Of a DNA stretch of 64,000 bases, positions 41,764 to 54,000 are shown piece after piece. Numbering within the stretch: the first letter of the stretch is position 1; each line of letters starts with the position of its first letter. This DNA comes from Channallabes apus (lineage: Eukaryota; Chordata; Actinopteri; Siluriformes; Clariidae), in contig CM060114.1 of NCBI GenBank assembly GCA_030522415.1, forward strand, positions 22,983,304 to 23,047,303, in the 5' to 3' direction. Position numbers and translations under genes: made by a program. The notes beneath the pieces were generated by a model that made no database searches, had not been told where the DNA came from, and saw only the letters and a list, made by a program, of their open reading frames with translations.

Positions 41764-44700
41764 GTACCCCCCTGTCCAGGACTGGCTCCTGACGGTCCTG
41801 GGGTGGAGGATACCCTGTGACGGTAGTCCCGAATTAGCTGAGGGTCGAGAATGAACCGGGCCGGGATCCAAGATCGCTCCTCGGGGCCATAGCCCTCCCA
41901 GTCCACCAGGTATTGCATACCTTTGCCCCGAGGGCGCGAATCGAGGATTCGGCGCACGGTGTAGGCGGGACCGCCGTCGATGATCCGGGGAGGAGGAGCT
42001 GGGGGGGTGGGTGGAATCATTGGCGAGGTGATGAAGGGTTTGAATTGGGACAGGTGGAATACTGGGTGAATCCGGAGCGCCGCAGGCAGCTGGAGCCGGT
42101 AGGTGACAGGATTGATTTTGTGGGTGATGCGGTATGGTCCGATGAACCTGGGGGAGAGCTTCTTGGACTCGGTGTGAAGGTGGAGGTTTTTTGAGGAAAG
42201 CCATACCTTGTCACCTACGTGGTACAGTCGTCCCGGGGGATGTCGACGGCGGTGTTGGTGGGTGTAACGGATGTTAGCACGTTGAATGGCCCGGTTGGTC
42301 GTGATCCAGAGCCGCCGACATCTGCGGACCAACTGTTGGGCCGACGGTACATCAACCTCCGGTTCAGGGTGGTTGAACACGGAAGGTTGGAAACCGTGAC
42401 ATACCTCAAATGGACTTAGGTTGGTGGCTGAGGAGATGTGGAGGTTATGTGATAACTCAGCCCAGATGAGGTAGCGGGCCCAGGAGCGCTGCCGGTCTGC
42501 TACGAAACATCTCAGATAGCGCTCCAGTTGTTGGTTGGTCCGCTCCGTCTGACCGTTAGTCTGTGGGTGGTATCCGGAGGACAGACTGCAGGTGGAGTCG
42601 ATCAGACGGCAGAAGGCCTTCCAGAACCGGGCTGTGAACTGGGGCCCTCTGTCCGAGACGATGTCCTTGGGGAACCCATGCAGACGGACTACGTGCTCTA
42701 ATATCAACTCTGCTGTCTCCTTAGCTGACGGGAGTCCGGCGAGAGCCACCAGATGCACGGTTTTAGAGAACCGATCCACGATTGTGAGGATGGTGTCCTT
42801 TCCTTCGGAGGCCGGCAGGCCCGTGATGAAGTCGACGGCGATGTGCGTCCAGGGCCGTCGAGGAACTGGGAGTGGTTGTAGTTCTCCCGGAGTTGGTTGA
42901 TTGGAGCTTTTGGCCCTGGCGCACACGGGGCATGCCTGAACGAACTCTCGGACGTCCCTCGTCATGGACGGCCACCAGAAGTCGCGCTGAAGAAATTGGA
43001 GGGATCGTCGGGTGCCCGGATGTCCTGAGATGGGTGATGAGTGCCCCCATTGGAGGACCTCGGGTCTAATCACCTCGGGCACGAAGAGTCGTCCAGGTGG
43101 CACACCTGCCGGTTCGGTCTCTGTACCTTGTGCCTGGCGGACTCTCGTTTCCAGGTCCAGTTGGAGGGGGGCGATGATCCTGGTGGAGGGAAGAACCGAC
43201 GCGGGGTCCGTCCGGGGGAGATCCACCTCTAGTTGTCGTGAGAGGGCGTCTGCTTTGGTGTTTTTGGACCCCGGGCGGTATGAGAGGTGAAAGTTATAAT
43301 TTTCAAAAAAGAGGGCCCACCGTGCCTGTCGTGGGTTTAGTTGCTTTATTGTCTTTATGGTGATGAGATTTTGATGGTCTGTCCAGATTATGAATGGCTC
43401 GCTGACGCCCTGGAGCCAGTGACGCCATTCCTCCAGAGCCCACTTTATGGCCAACAGCTCGCGGTCCCCTACCCCGTATCGCTGCTGAGTGGGATTGAAT
43501 TTTCTGGAGAAAAAGCTACATGGGTGTAGCTTTTGATCTGGACCTTGTTGCGAGAGGATAGCTCCAGCGCCCACATCTGAAGCATCCACCTCTACAACGA
43601 ATGGTTGACTGGCATCTGGATGGTGGAGAATCGGTGCAGTGGTGAAACGGTGACACAGTGACCGGAAGGCAGAGATGGCGGCCGGGTTGAGGTGAAATGG
43701 AAGGGGTGAAGGACGTGTCAGGGCGGTTAGGGGGGCGGCAACTGTACTGTAGCCCCGGATAAAGCGACGATAGAAATTCGCAAACCCGAGAAACCGTTGA
43801 AGCTGCTTAAGGGTCTTGGGTAGGGGCCAATGACGCACAACCTCTAGCTTCTGCGGGTCCATGGCCACACCCTGGGGCGAGATGACAAAACCCAGGAACG
43901 TGGTGGAGCGCTCGTGAAAAGCGCACTTTTCCAACTTACAGTACAGTTGGTGGGCGAGTAATCTCTTGAGAACCGCTCTGACGTGCTGGGTGTGTTCTTC
44001 CATAGTTCTTGAGTAGATTAAAATATCATCCAGGTAGGCGAATGCCCACCGGCCGAGCATGTCACGAAGGACATCGTTGATTAGATGTTGGAATGCGGCG
44101 GGGGCATTGCACAGTCCAAATGGCATGACAAGGGTTTCGTAATGTCCGGTGGGTGTAATGAAGGCCGTCTTCCACTCATCGCCCTCTCTGATGCGCACCA
44201 AGTTGTAGGCGCTCCGGAGGTCCAACTTCGTAAAAATGGTGGCGCCAGAGAGGGCGTCCAGGGCTGAGTTGGTAAGAGGCAGAGGATGTCGGTTTTTGAC
44301 GGTGATGTTGTTGAGCCCCCGATAGTCGACACAGGGGCGAAGTTCGCCTCCTTTTTTCTTCACGAAGAAGAACCCCGCGGCAGCAGGTGAGGAGGATGGT
44401 CTGATGGTGCCTTGGCGCAGGGCGTTGGTGACATATTCCTCCATCACCTTAGTCTCGGTGGAGGTGAGCGAATAGAGGTGGCCGCGGGGTGGAACCATAC
44501 CAGGTTGGAGGTCAATAGCGAGGTCGTAGGGGCGATGAGGAGGAAGATGGGTAGCCCGTCGTTTACAGAAGACCTCCGCCAGGTCTCGATATGGTTCGGG
44601 AACAGCGTTGGTGTCGACGTCGGGGGCCTCGGACTCCCTAGAGCACGTCCCAGCCGCTGCCCGTAGGCATAGTTCGTTGCAGGTCGCACCCCACTGGAGG

Positions 44701-45170
44701 ATCCGGTTTTGGGTCCAGGAGATTAGAGGGTCATGCTGAAGCAGCCAGGGATGACCAAGTATGATGGGTGGTGATGAGATGGAGGTGACGAAAAATTTTA
44801 ACTGTTCATGGTGTTGGTTGATGGAGACGGTGATGGGTTCGGTTCGGGTGCTGATTGGGCTGGTGGAGAGGGGGCGACCGTCGACAGATGTGATGCGAAC
44901 GGGCTGGGATAACGCCTCGAGTTTTACCCCCAGTTTTTTGGCGTATGAAGAGTCAATGAAGTTACCTGCTGCCCCGGAGTCGATGAACGCAGCACTTCGG
45001 ACTCGTTTGTGGCCAACCTGGAGGTTTACCTGAACCGTGAGACGGGAGGAGTTGGTGGTGATGGCGGAGAGACGAAGGTGACCCGGCGAGTATCTCTCTC
45101 CTCTCACCGGGCCTGGGCGTTTCCCGGTCTGTGAGGACAGGTTGCCCGGTGATGTGTAGCTGACCCGCAA
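41718..45170 (-). CDS. pol: Pol polyprotein: protease, RT, RNase H, integrase, chromodomain
   Basis: This is read by -1 frameshift from gag; the first Met of the frame at 45170 is probably not used. Numbering from it: protease with DSG at 64-66; reverse transcriptase with [19 protein letters not shown] near 269-287 and YLDD at 379-382; RNase H with VEVDAS near 526-531 and WTDHQN near 596-601; integrase zinc motif H710, H717, C747, C750; catalytic core D780, D840, E876 (35 residues between the last two); chromodomain about 1070-1117 ([11 protein letters not shown] to WIPARFI). Chromodomains direct chromovirus integration to particular chromatin. The frame runs into the 3' LTR and stops there. 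No inactivating change seen. Confidence 0.95.
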   Translation of the reverse strand: MRVSYTSPGNLSSQTGKRPGPVRGERYSPGHLRLSAITTNSSRLTVQVNLQVGHKRVRSAAFIDSGAAGNFIDSSYAKKLGVKLEALSQPVRITSVDGRPLSTSPISTRTEPITVSINQHHEQLKFFVTSISSPPIILGHPWLLQHDPLISWTQNRILQWGATCNELCLRAAAGTCSRESEAPDVDTNAVPEPYRDLAEVFCKRRATHLPPHRPYDLAIDLQPGMVPPRGHLYSLTSTETKVMEEYVTNALRQGTIRPSSSPAAAGFFFVKKKGGELRPCVDYRGLNNITVKNRHPLPLTNSALDALSGATIFTKLDLRSAYNLVRIREGDEWKTAFITPTGHYETLVMPFGLCNAPAAFQHLINDVLRDMLGRWAFAYLDDILIYSRTMEEHTQHVRAVLKRLLAHQLYCKLEKCAFHERSTTFLGFVISPQGVAMDPQKLEVVRHWPLPKTLKQLQRFLGFANFYRRFIRGYSTVAAPLTALTRPSPLPFHLNPAAISAFRSLCHRFTTAPILHHPDASQPFVVEVDASDVGAGAILSQQGPDQKLHPCSFFSRKFNPTQQRYGVGDRELLAIKWALEEWRHWLQGVSEPFIIWTDHQNLITIKTIKQLNPRQARWALFFENYNFHLSYRPGSKNTKADALSRQLEVDLPRTDPASVLPSTRIIAPLQLDLETRVRQAQGTETEPAGVPPGRLFVPEVIRPEVLQWGHSSPISGHPGTRRSLQFLQRDFWWPSMTRDVREFVQACPVCARAKSSNQPTPGELQPLPVPRRPWTHIAVDFITGLPASEGKDTILTIVDRFSKTVHLVALAGLPSAKETAELILEHVVRLHGFPKDIVSDRGPQFTARFWKAFCRLIDSTCSLSSGYHPQTNGQTERTNQQLERYLRCFVADRQRSWARYLIWAELSHNLHISSATNLSPFEVCHGFQPSVFNHPEPEVDVPSAQQLVRRCRRLWITTNRAIQRANIRYTHQHRRRHPPGRLYHVGDKVWLSSKNLHLHTESKKLSPRFIGPYRITHKINPVTYRLQLPAALRIHPVFHLSQFKPFITSPMIPPTPPAPPPRIIDGGPAYTVRRILDSRPRGKGMQYLVDWEGYGPEERSWIPARFILDPQLIRDYRHRVSSTPGPSGASPGQGGTVIHTQSAPGTRTRK
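41764..41776 (-). promoter_or_regulatory. Polypurine tract of the intact gypsy element
   Basis: The minus strand reads GGACAGGGGGGTAC directly before the LTR start TGTCATAC. It is the usual primer for plus-strand DNA. It lies within the end of the pol coding sequence (GQGGT codons). Confidence 0.85.
45076..45125 (-). promoter_or_regulatory. -1 programmed frameshift signal between gag and pol
   Basis: The heptamer G GGA AAC (45125-45119) sits in the gag frame exactly as X XXY YYZ, five codons before the gag stop (45104-45106). After a 7-nt spacer (GCCCAGG) comes a 9-bp stem CCCGGTGAG/CTCGCCGGG with one G-U pair and a 12-nt loop. The loop bases GGAGAGA are complementary to TCTCTCC further downstream (about 45060-45066), so an H-type pseudoknot can form. 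GGGAAAC is the heptamer known from sushi-derived PEG10. The function is inferred from sequence. Confidence 0.82.
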
Positions 45171-46153
45171 TAGGCACAGAGCCCCTCACGGAAGCGTCTC
45201 TCCCGTTCTGCAGCGGTCAAGGAGGCGCGTCCTAGTTGCATGGGTTCCCCGGCTCCGGTGTCAACCACGGCAGGAGGTGGAGAACCGACATATCCCGGGG
45301 TGGTGTAGGTGACGGAGTCTGCGGGACGTGGAGTGGTGACGGTGAAGACGGGTGCAGGTCGTGACGTAGTGACGGCGAAGGTGGATGCAGGTGGCAGGGT
45401 GCGAGGGGCTGGCCTCGGACGAGAGAGGAGGCGCTGGTCGATCCGGAGAGCTAATTGGATCAGGCCCTCTAGGGTCGCAGGGAGCTCTCGCCCGGCTAGT
45501 TCGTCCTTGATTCGCGAAGCCAGTCCCTCGTAGTAGGATGTCCGGAGCGCTGCGTCGCCCCACGTGGTTTGAACGGCGAGAGTTCGAAATTCGGCCGTAT
45601 AGCGGCTCACGGGCAATCCTCCCTGCCTCAGATGATAAAGCCTGGTGTCGGTCTCCACCTCGCCCGCTGGGTGTTCAAAGGTGAGTTTGAGTTGGTGGAT
45701 GAACTCATTGTAAGAGTGGGCGGTGTCCGTATCTGCCTGTAGAACTGCCGTGGCCCACTCAGCTGCCTGCCCTTTTAGCAACGAGACGAGAAGAGCAATG
45801 CGAAGGCGATCGGTGGAGTACTTGGTGGCATTGAACTCAAACACCAGATCGAGAGCTGTCAGAAAAACGCTGCACTTCCCGTCCGTGCCATTCCACTTCT
45901 CTGGGAGAGAAAGAAAAACATCAGAAGGAGGGGGGGGGGGATGATGCGGCGCCGCGGCCCCCGCGGCGTGCGATCGAGCAGTGACGCCATCAACAGCTGC
46001 GCGGAGATCCGTATTCTCCCGCCGGAGCTCAGCGACCTCGCGGCGGAGAGAAGCGAGATCCCCGGTTAGCTGATTAATTAGCGCCGCATGCTGATCTACA
46101 ACGTCGCAGAGACTCGCATAATCCGCTGGGTTTACCGCGGAGGGCTCAGTCAT
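45104..46153 (-). CDS. gag: Gag polyprotein of the intact gypsy element
   Basis: Gag assembles the retrotransposon particle in the cytoplasm and packages element RNA. It has 349 codons. A heptad-rich N-terminal helix ([23 protein letters not shown], residues about 25-50) precedes a Pro-rich linker, the capsid-like core (about 80-245, from [13 protein letters not shown] to [13 protein letters not shown]), a Pro/Thr-rich linker and one CCHC zinc knuckle of spacing CX2CX4HX4C ([14 protein letters not shown]) near the C-terminus. The fold type is that of the sushi Gag from which mammalian PEG10/RTL genes derive. The ATG is two bases inside the LTR boundary and within the primer site, and no alternative upstream start is visible. 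Confidence 0.94.
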   Translation of the reverse strand: MTEPSAVNPADYASLCDVVDQHAALINQLTGDLASLRREVAELRRENTDLRAAVDGVTARSHAAGAAAPHHPPPPPSDVFLSLPEKWNGTDGKCSVFLTALDLVFEFNATKYSTDRLRIALLVSLLKGQAAEWATAVLQADTDTAHSYNEFIHQLKLTFEHPAGEVETDTRLYHLRQGGLPVSRYTAEFRTLAVQTTWGDAALRTSYYEGLASRIKDELAGRELPATLEGLIQLALRIDQRLLSRPRPAPRTLPPASTFAVTTSRPAPVFTVTTPRPADSVTYTTPGYVGSPPPAVVDTGAGEPMQLGRASLTAAERERRFREGLCAYCGSATHHRATCPHRPGNAQAR

Positions 46154-46154
46154 T
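46144..46154 (-). promoter_or_regulatory. Self-priming primer-binding site overlapping the gag start
   Basis: The minus strand reads AATGACTGAGC, one base (G) after the LTR end. It is a perfect 11-nt complement of GCTCAGTCATT in the LTR. The gag ATG (46153-46151) lies inside it. In Tf1/sushi-group elements the mRNA 5' end folds back and primes reverse transcription. No tRNA-like primer site is seen. The defective copy keeps the same 11 nt at 34148-34158. Confidence 0.8.
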
Positions 46155-46155
46155 C

Positions 46156-46536
46156 TGTCAGATGGACTAACCTGAGGTGACCAGAAGACGTAGCTTTAGC
46201 GGTTAGCCCAATGTAGCGTGGAGGATAAACCCAAACGCGGAAAGAAGCGAGTAGGCAGGATCGCCACGCGATTTAGTTTAAGGACTCTCACAAAAACGGA
46301 GCAAGGGAAAAACACAAATTTAACCCGCGTCCTAAAAATACACACACAATAGCAAAGACAACGGAACCAACATGTGAGTACTCACGGTTTGCTGAAACGA
46401 TACCTGGAGCTGACATGGGCCGAACTCAATGACTGAGCGGTAAGCTATCGTTTGTTTACCTCCTTTATACTTCCTGGTTTTGCGCCCGTCTTACTTCCGG
46501 GTCCTAGTGCCGGGCGCAGATTGGGTGTGTATGACA
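46156..46536 (-). repeat. 5' LTR of the intact gypsy element
   Basis: It is 381 bp, identical to the other LTR. It carries the promoter read on the minus strand, with TATA at 46462-46469. Confidence 0.97.
46428..46469 (-). promoter_or_regulatory. Core promoter and predicted transcript start
   Basis: The TATA box TATAAAGG lies at 46469-46462 on the minus strand. The sequence GCTCAGTCATT (46438-46428) starts 31 nt from the TATA box, where RNA polymerase II normally initiates. This same 11-mer is complementary to the primer-binding site, so its position as the RNA 5' end is functionally expected. The start itself is inferred, not observed. Confidence 0.7.
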
Positions 46537-46541
46537 AAGTG

Positions 46542-48184
<1,643 letters not shown>

Positions 48185-48312
48185 CTCTCATCTCAGGGAG
48201 GAGATGCAAACTCCATAGACACAGAGAAGGTTATCAAACATTGCCGGGAATCAAACATGGACCCTGGAGGTGCAAAGTGACAGTGCTAACCACTAAACCA
48301 TTGTGCTGCCTA
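48185..48312 (-). repeat. Interspersed repeat family fragment (copy d)
   Basis: The blocks gagatgcaaactccatagac, gggaatcaaacatggaccctgg and gtgctaaccactaaaccatt match the 5' portion of the minus-strand copy at 4148 and extend beyond it. Confidence 0.6.
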
Positions 48313-48961
48313 AAATGGTTCCTGTAGAGGTTAATTTCATATTGTGACTTCGAGTTAATCTTTTTCGAGCTGAAATTTTGTTTTGTAGATTTCTGACCCA
48401 TGGATGTGTGAGCCAATAGAACATAAGAAAGAATGTTGGTATAATGTTGTTATTTTCAGGACTGACATTACAGACAGAATGTGGACTGGGATTTTTCTTT
48501 TCCTTAACATGAGAGAAAAAGGTTGGCATTCACTTCTGTGCCCTCTGTCTGAATCTTTTACTAATCTCTAACTTAATTCAATCCTTTCTTTTTTGTGTGA
48601 TAGATGAGAGGACGGCACAACGTGAAAGGAGAGAAGAAGAGATAAAGGAAACAGGAAGGGTGATGATGATGAAGGTTAAAAAGTCTGATAGAGACCTCTT
48701 CAAATGCATGCATGTGTGTGTGTCTGTGTCAGTGTGTACACGTCTGTCCAACTAATAATAACACTATGCTCTTTTGAAGAAGCACAAAGTGTTCATTCAT
48801 CCTACAAGCTTTTAGTGCAAAGCAGGTCTTCCAACGTTAGACATTAAAGAGTTAGAATGACATGGATTAGATAAAGAGAAGCAAGAAAGAATAACAAAAA
48901 ATAGAAACAATCGGTAAAGAAAGATAAAAGAGAAAGAAAAAGAAACTAGAGGCATAGAAAC

Positions 48962-49003
<42 letters not shown>

Positions 49004-49585
49004 TACAATCAAAGTAAATTGTGTCTGCATATTATTTTTTGATAAATAAAATAAATACTGTATGAATATAAATAGTTCATGCAAAAAGGGATTCCTCCAT
49101 ATGAGCAAAGTAAACATGGAGTTTTATTCTCACTAACTTCTCACTAACATGATGGGCTCATCTTTCAGTGCCGTATTTTCTCAAGCTCAACATATCATTT
49201 CGGCCGTACTAATTAGCTCACACTATGCGTGGGTGCATGTGTGTGTGTCACTGATATTCTTCATTTAGCAATTTCTACCTTATTCAGATCTGGCCAAACG
49301 TATTTTGGATAATGCTATGCAATTATCCAATCCATAATGTGGCTTTGAGTGCAAGTTAGTGAGGCATAACAAGGTCTGACAGACTGTCACACATATTTTT
49401 AAGTGTAAAAACAGACATCGGTTTAGATGACTATTGTTATAAAACATAATATTGGCTATCATTAAATTCTTGAATTTTTCAGGCTATGGTTTTATTTAGC
49501 TGAAGTTACTAGTAGCTAACTAGAATAGTGAATGACCGGTACATCACCAGTCCTGCAAACCTTCCCAGACTTTTTGTTTTCAAAC
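48313..49585. other. No gene seen; (TTA)n microsatellite
   Basis: A TTA/ATT run lies at 48962-49002 and a short TG-rich stretch near 48714. Nothing else is recognisable. Confidence 0.55.
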
Positions 49586-49589
49586 ACTG

Positions 49590-49715
49590 GTCACAGGAAC
49601 TGGACCACCCTGTCCAGGGTGTGCACCCTGCTTAATGCCCTAAGTTTCCTGAGAAAGGGCTCCAGGCCCCCTGCGACCCTATATACAGGATGAAGCAGGA
49701 TGAAGAGTGATTAGA
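49590..49715 (+). repeat. Interspersed repeat family fragment (copy e)
   Basis: The plus-strand blocks accaccctgtccagggtgtg, gggctccaggccccctgcga and aggatgaagcaggatgaaga are the 3' part of the family. Confidence 0.65.
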
Positions 49716-50189
49716 TTAAATGAAAGTCATAAATAAAGATTATTTTTTAACAACAATGTAATTAATGTAATCTACGTAAATAAAAGAAAGATTTTGTCTG
49801 TACTGTACATTGGTCAGGACTAATTTTTTAATTAAATCTTTGCATTTCATTAACTGGAGGACCAGAAACCCGTCCCAGAGATATTTATCTTTCTGTCTAT
49901 ATATCTGTATTTCTGTCCAGCTGTCCACCCATTTGTCACAGCACCAAACTAAACTCGCTGAGAAACATTTAATGGAACTTTTCCAGTCCTTTTCCAAGTA
50001 TCTGTCTGAATTTAAACCTTAAGCCATAAATGAAATCAAAATATTGAGCAGAAGGGACGTTATAATCAGTTATATGCCAGATTACGTCACAGGGCCCAGC
50101 GCTTTTTTGGGCGAATATATGAATATATAATAAGTATAACATAAAATAAATTATAACATATCATGTAAAATATTTTGTTGGTACATTGG

Positions 50190-50900
50190 TCATATCAGAA
50201 TCAGAGTCGGGTTTAATTTACAAAGTATGCTGACACACACAAGGAATTTGAATTCAGTTGAGTATGTAACAGATGTACATTAACTGAGTGTGCAAGTAGC
50301 TGTGGTGATACTCTATAATAAGTAGTGCAAATAACAAGTAGCAGAAATCAGCAGTAGGATACAAAGAGTTTGTAGAAAGCTTTTTTTTTTTTTTTTTTTT
50401 TACAGTGGATTGAATATTGTTCAACTGTTTCAACTGCCAGAAAGGCAAAAAAAAGTGTCCTAAATGTGAGGGGTCTGTAGAGATTTTTTTTTTATGCCTG
50501 TTTCCTGGTTCTTGTAGAGTACAGTACAAGTCATGAAGTGGCACAGGGAAACTACAATGTTTTTTTTTGTTGTTGTAATTGCTTTCTGCAGTTTGAGGAG
50601 TTTGACAGCTGGGTCCTTGTATGTGCAATCATTAGTACAGAGGGAGAAAAGCAGTGGGGAGTTGACACATCCCTGCGGAGCACCAGTTGTAGGAATTTGG
50701 AGGAGAGGATTTCCGACGTTATTATAGTTTGGGATTAAAGGCCTGAACTAAAGACAACAAACTAAAGTTTTGCATGTATCCCTGGGAAGTCAAGATGTAG
50801 CAGGAAGTAATGCAATCCAATGTTAAGTGCATCATCCACTGACCTGTTTGCTTGGTAGGCAAACTGAAGGGGAACTAATAACTGTTCTGTGATGTTCTTT
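50190..50900 (-). pseudogene. Non-LTR retrotransposon reverse transcriptase remnant and 3' UTR
   Basis: On the minus strand the pieces QFAYQANRSVDDALNIGLHY and FLLHLDFPGIHAKL are followed, after loss of the core, by STGAPQGC-type sequence (LVLRRDV in one frame, GAPQGCVNSPLLFSLCTND in the other) and YKDPAVKLLKLQK. These are the fingers and palm approach of a Rex1/Nimb-like fish LINE. The lower-coordinate part (50190-50270, tcagaatcagagtcggg and acacacaaggaatttg) is the typical 3' UTR end. The FADD catalytic box is not present. Heavily decayed. Confidence 0.7.
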
Positions 50901-51169
50901 TAGGTTGGCTTATTTTAGCGCTGAAATAACAGCACTACTGTAAGTGGCATAAGTGAATTTTAACACGCTGGAGTTGTTTTAAGACAAACCTTAATCTTTA
51001 TCCGATCTACGTTTTTTTTTTTTTTTTTTTCTCATCTGTAATTACCAAACAGAGCATAGATACTCAAGGCATAAGATACTCAAACTTAGAATTTAATTCT
51101 TTTATTATTTTTTTAAATAGTTTTTTTCTGTACAGAAAGACAGGCAGAAATTCAGGGAAGCTCAATTTT

Positions 51170-51435
51170 TGAGTTCCTAATGCCATCTCAGGGAGTTTTT
51201 CCTTGCCACCGTCGCCGTCACTCTTGGCTTGCTCATCAGAGACATTTAATTTATAATTCATTCATCTCATTATTATCTAGACACATTTTTCTCACACATA
51301 CACACTTCCAATTATTTTCTTTTCTAAAAAATTCTTAAATTTTTTGTAAATTTTCTTTCATTTTTGTGAAGCCGCTTTGAGACAATGACCATTGTTAAAA
51401 GCGCTATATAAATAAAATTGAATTGAATTGAAAGT
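51170..51435 (+). mobile_element. L2-type LINE 3' end
   Basis: The plus strand carries cagggagtttttccttgcca, then tttgagacaatgaccattgt, ttaaaagcgctatataaata and the tail of repeated ATTGA (gaattgaattgaa). This is the same 3' UTR type as the full-length LINE at 54696-59832. It is 5'-truncated. Confidence 0.85.
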
Positions 51436-51589
51436 TCAAGGCAAATTGTGACTTGTGGTGAAATTTTTAATGAATGAAGACACAAAACCAATTGACATTT
51501 TCAGAAGTCATTTCAGAAGACTCAAGTACTGCACATTATTGTGATGTACGGTGGCCCAGAAGGGCAAATCATCTTTCCCCATATATGTG

Positions 51590-51850
51590 TATGTTTTTTC
51601 CCTTGTAAATGTGTGCTTTTTCTCTTGAAAAAATTTTTTTCCTTGAAAAATTTTGTTTTTCTTGAAAATGTGTGCTTTTTCTCTTGAAAAAATTTATTCC
51701 TTGAAAAAAAAAATTTTCTTGAAAATGTGTGCTTTTTCTCTTGAAAATGTTTTTTTTTTCCTTGCAAAAATAATTTTTTCTTGAAAATGTGTGTTTTTTC
51801 CCTTGTATGTGTGTGCTTTTTCCCTTGTAAGTGTGTGCTTTTTCCCGTTT
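51590..51850. repeat. Left subterminal tandem repeat array
   Basis: Irregular units of about 20-30 nt, built from CTTGAAAATGTGTGCTTTTT and CCCTTGTAAATGTGTGC variants. They are the inverse of the right array at 63035-63590. Confidence 0.88.
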
Positions 51851-52352
51851 GTGCGCAACTGCTTTTCCCCATGTGAGATCTCTCTTTCTCCCGTATTTTG
51901 CAAGCTAAATGCTAAAGCTAACGCGCAAAGGACTATGGGAGTGAGGTCAAAACGCAACTGAACACGGAAGCTTTCCGGATATCAGCTCCAGGATTTAACA
52001 CGATGGAATATACAGTGAATTATAGCGTGATAACGTTATAATTTTCCCTAAATTTTCAACTGGACACACTTACCAGGTAATGTTTAATATATAAAATTAA
52101 TTAGATGTTACTGTTTTTAGGCACTAATGATAACTTTGTAGCAGTGTTAATACTATTGGAGTGTTTGGGCGAAATGCCGAGCCGAGTGTAAATGTCAGTG
52201 ATTAAAAGGAATATCATCTCATTCAGACTATTAAACACTGATATAAACCATCAGCTCCATGGCATCTCTGTAATATACATCCACATATGGATTTATAAGC
52301 AAGCTAATATCACAATGCTAACCGCTAGCGCTTAGCATGGGGAAACTAGCTT
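51851..52352. other. Unique part of the left inverted arm
   Basis: It is non-coding. The segment 52238-52352 is matched in inverse by 62828-62965. The segment 51865-52230 has no counterpart on the right, so the right arm has lost it or the left arm gained it. Confidence 0.6.
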
Positions 52353-53831
52353 GGGCCCGGTTTCTCGAAAGCTTCTTATTGCTAAGTAGTTCTTAAGTTG
52401 TACCTTAACCTCTCTCTTAACGTTATGGCGCATTTCCCGAAACGTTCTTATGCTAAGTATGTCTTAGCTAAGTCACACGTTCGTAAGGTTGGTCTGGACC
52501 AACCTTAACTCAATCTTAACGTAGTTTCAGCTCGAGACGCTAGTCGCCGCCACTGAGCAGCAGTCTTTATAAATCAGCGGTGTATGCAAACACATCATTG
52601 CACGTTATCAAAGTGGTATTAATGATGGAATATACTGTAGACCTGTTTAAGAATGTTATTTTATTTGATATCGGAACTAATAGAGTGACTTTAAATTAGC
52701 CTATTTCATAATGTGACTAATGCATTAAAATTGGCAATCACTTTTAATATTGAACAGGTGGCGAACAATTTGGGAGCGATACAGTGTGTTGTTGCGTTAA
52801 ACTGAAGAAGACGCCGTCCGCGGAGCCGTGTGGGTCATGTACATTTTTCCTTTAGACAAAACTTCAGCCCTTTTCATATTTTCCCCGTGGTCGATATTTA
52901 AAAAAAAAGAAAAAAGTTGTGCCTTCCAAGGCAACAGATTATGGAGCTGCTTGACCTGCTCAAATCTGCGCATGCCAGGCCAACGCATCGTACTTACGCT
53001 CTACGTGTCGATGTCCAGCTGCTTGCTGCTTTTTGTTTAAAATAGGTTTCATTGATCATTACCCATTATCCATAACTTCATGGACTTTTCTTTAGACACG
53101 TTTTATTTGCATGAAATTTAATTTAGTTAAATGAGAAAATTTGGAGTTGGGAGTTTCAAACCCCGCATCCATTAATTTTTCTGGGTGATTGTAATGCTTA
53201 ATACCCCTATTCACTTATGCGGTTTGACTCGCTGTGAGATGCGGTGTTATACCCCTATCTCACCTGTGCGGGCTCGCGCTGTGGCCGTAAATAGGGTTCA
53301 TCATGATTCACCCCGAGTTTTTGCGCGGTGATTACGTTTCCATATTTCCGCGTGAAAAATTAAACATTCAATTCTTTTGCCGGTCCTCGCGGGAGCTTGC
53401 AGACCTTAGAACTTCGCGGAACGTTAAAGCAACGTCGCGGGCAATCGCGGCAGCTCAGGGAGATGAGTCAGGCCACACAGATGAGATAGGGGTATTAGGC
53501 ACCGCGATCCGCCTCGAGTGACCGGCGCCCAACGTTCCGCGAAGATCTGCAAGGTCTGCGAGCATCCGCATGCTAAACATGTTTAATTTTTTTGCATGTT
53601 AAAATGGAAACATGGCACCAAAACTCACGCTGAATCATGATGAATCGCACTTACGGCCCCTGCGCGAGACCGTGTAGGTGAGATAGGGGTATTAAACCTC
53701 CACTCTGTCATCTCATCGTATTCATTACATAAGTGTGCTATACAACCCCAACAACTGACATACTTCACATTGTTTCTGAAGCTGGCGAAGAGTGTTATCA
53801 GCTGTATGTCCATCAACTATGATTGTATACC
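52353..53831. mobile_element. TIR DNA transposon, copy 2, right part missing
   Basis: It starts GGGCCCGGTTTCTCGAAA and follows copy 1 (542 onward) closely, without the L2 insertion, to gattgtatacccgg at about 53832 (2190 in copy 1). There it joins an inverted terminus of the surrounding structure. It has about 350 bp more than copy 1 between 53200 and 53700 because of a nested MITE. Confidence 0.75.
53203..53695. mobile_element. Nested MITEs with long hairpin
   Basis: The outer ends are ataccccTATTCAC (53203) and GTGAGATAGGGGTATTAA (53677-53695). A second pair lies inside (TTATACCCCTATCTCACC at 53246 and GATGAGATAGGGGTATTA at 53481). An imperfect inverted repeat joins gcagaccttagaacttcgcg (53399) with cgcgaagatctgcaaggtct (53540). 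Non-coding. Confidence 0.55.
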
Positions 53832-53839
53832 CGGGGGGG

Positions 53840-53900
53840 ACACTTACAAGGGAAAAAACATACACATACGGGAAAGATGATTTGCCCTTCTGGGCCACCG
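53840..53900. repeat. Extra right-type terminus of the 12-kb structure
   Basis: This reads ttacaagggaaaaaacatac and continues to TTTGCCCTTCTGGGCCACCG, the same as the outer right end at about 63560-63619. It is followed by TT rather than TA. It may be the end of a shorter element starting at 51549 or a leftover of a nested copy. Confidence 0.8.
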
Positions 53901-54000
53901 TTAAAAAACGGTAGAAAATGAAATTAACTAGTAAAATATACTGTACAAAGTAAAACAAAATATATTGTACAAATACGAACAAAATATCAACATAACAATA

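Larger units (their letters stand above)
41383..46536 (-). mobile_element. Apparently intact sushi-like Ty3/gypsy chromovirus
   Basis: The element is 5154 bp with two 381-bp LTRs that I find identical base for base, flanked by AAGTG at 41378-41382 and 46537-46541. Gag (349 codons) and pol (1150-codon frame) are both uninterrupted and overlap with pol in the -1 frame. All expected enzymatic motifs, a primer site, a polypurine tract and a frameshift signal are present. Identical LTRs imply very recent insertion. It is the best candidate in the window for an active element. Protein domains and the C-terminal chromodomain place it with vertebrate chromoviruses of the Tf1/sushi group. Confidence 0.96.

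Noticed and set aside
41718..45170. Domesticated host gene of the PEG10/RTL type
   Set aside because: Identical LTRs, target duplication and complete pol including integrase show a young retrotransposon, not a domesticated gene.
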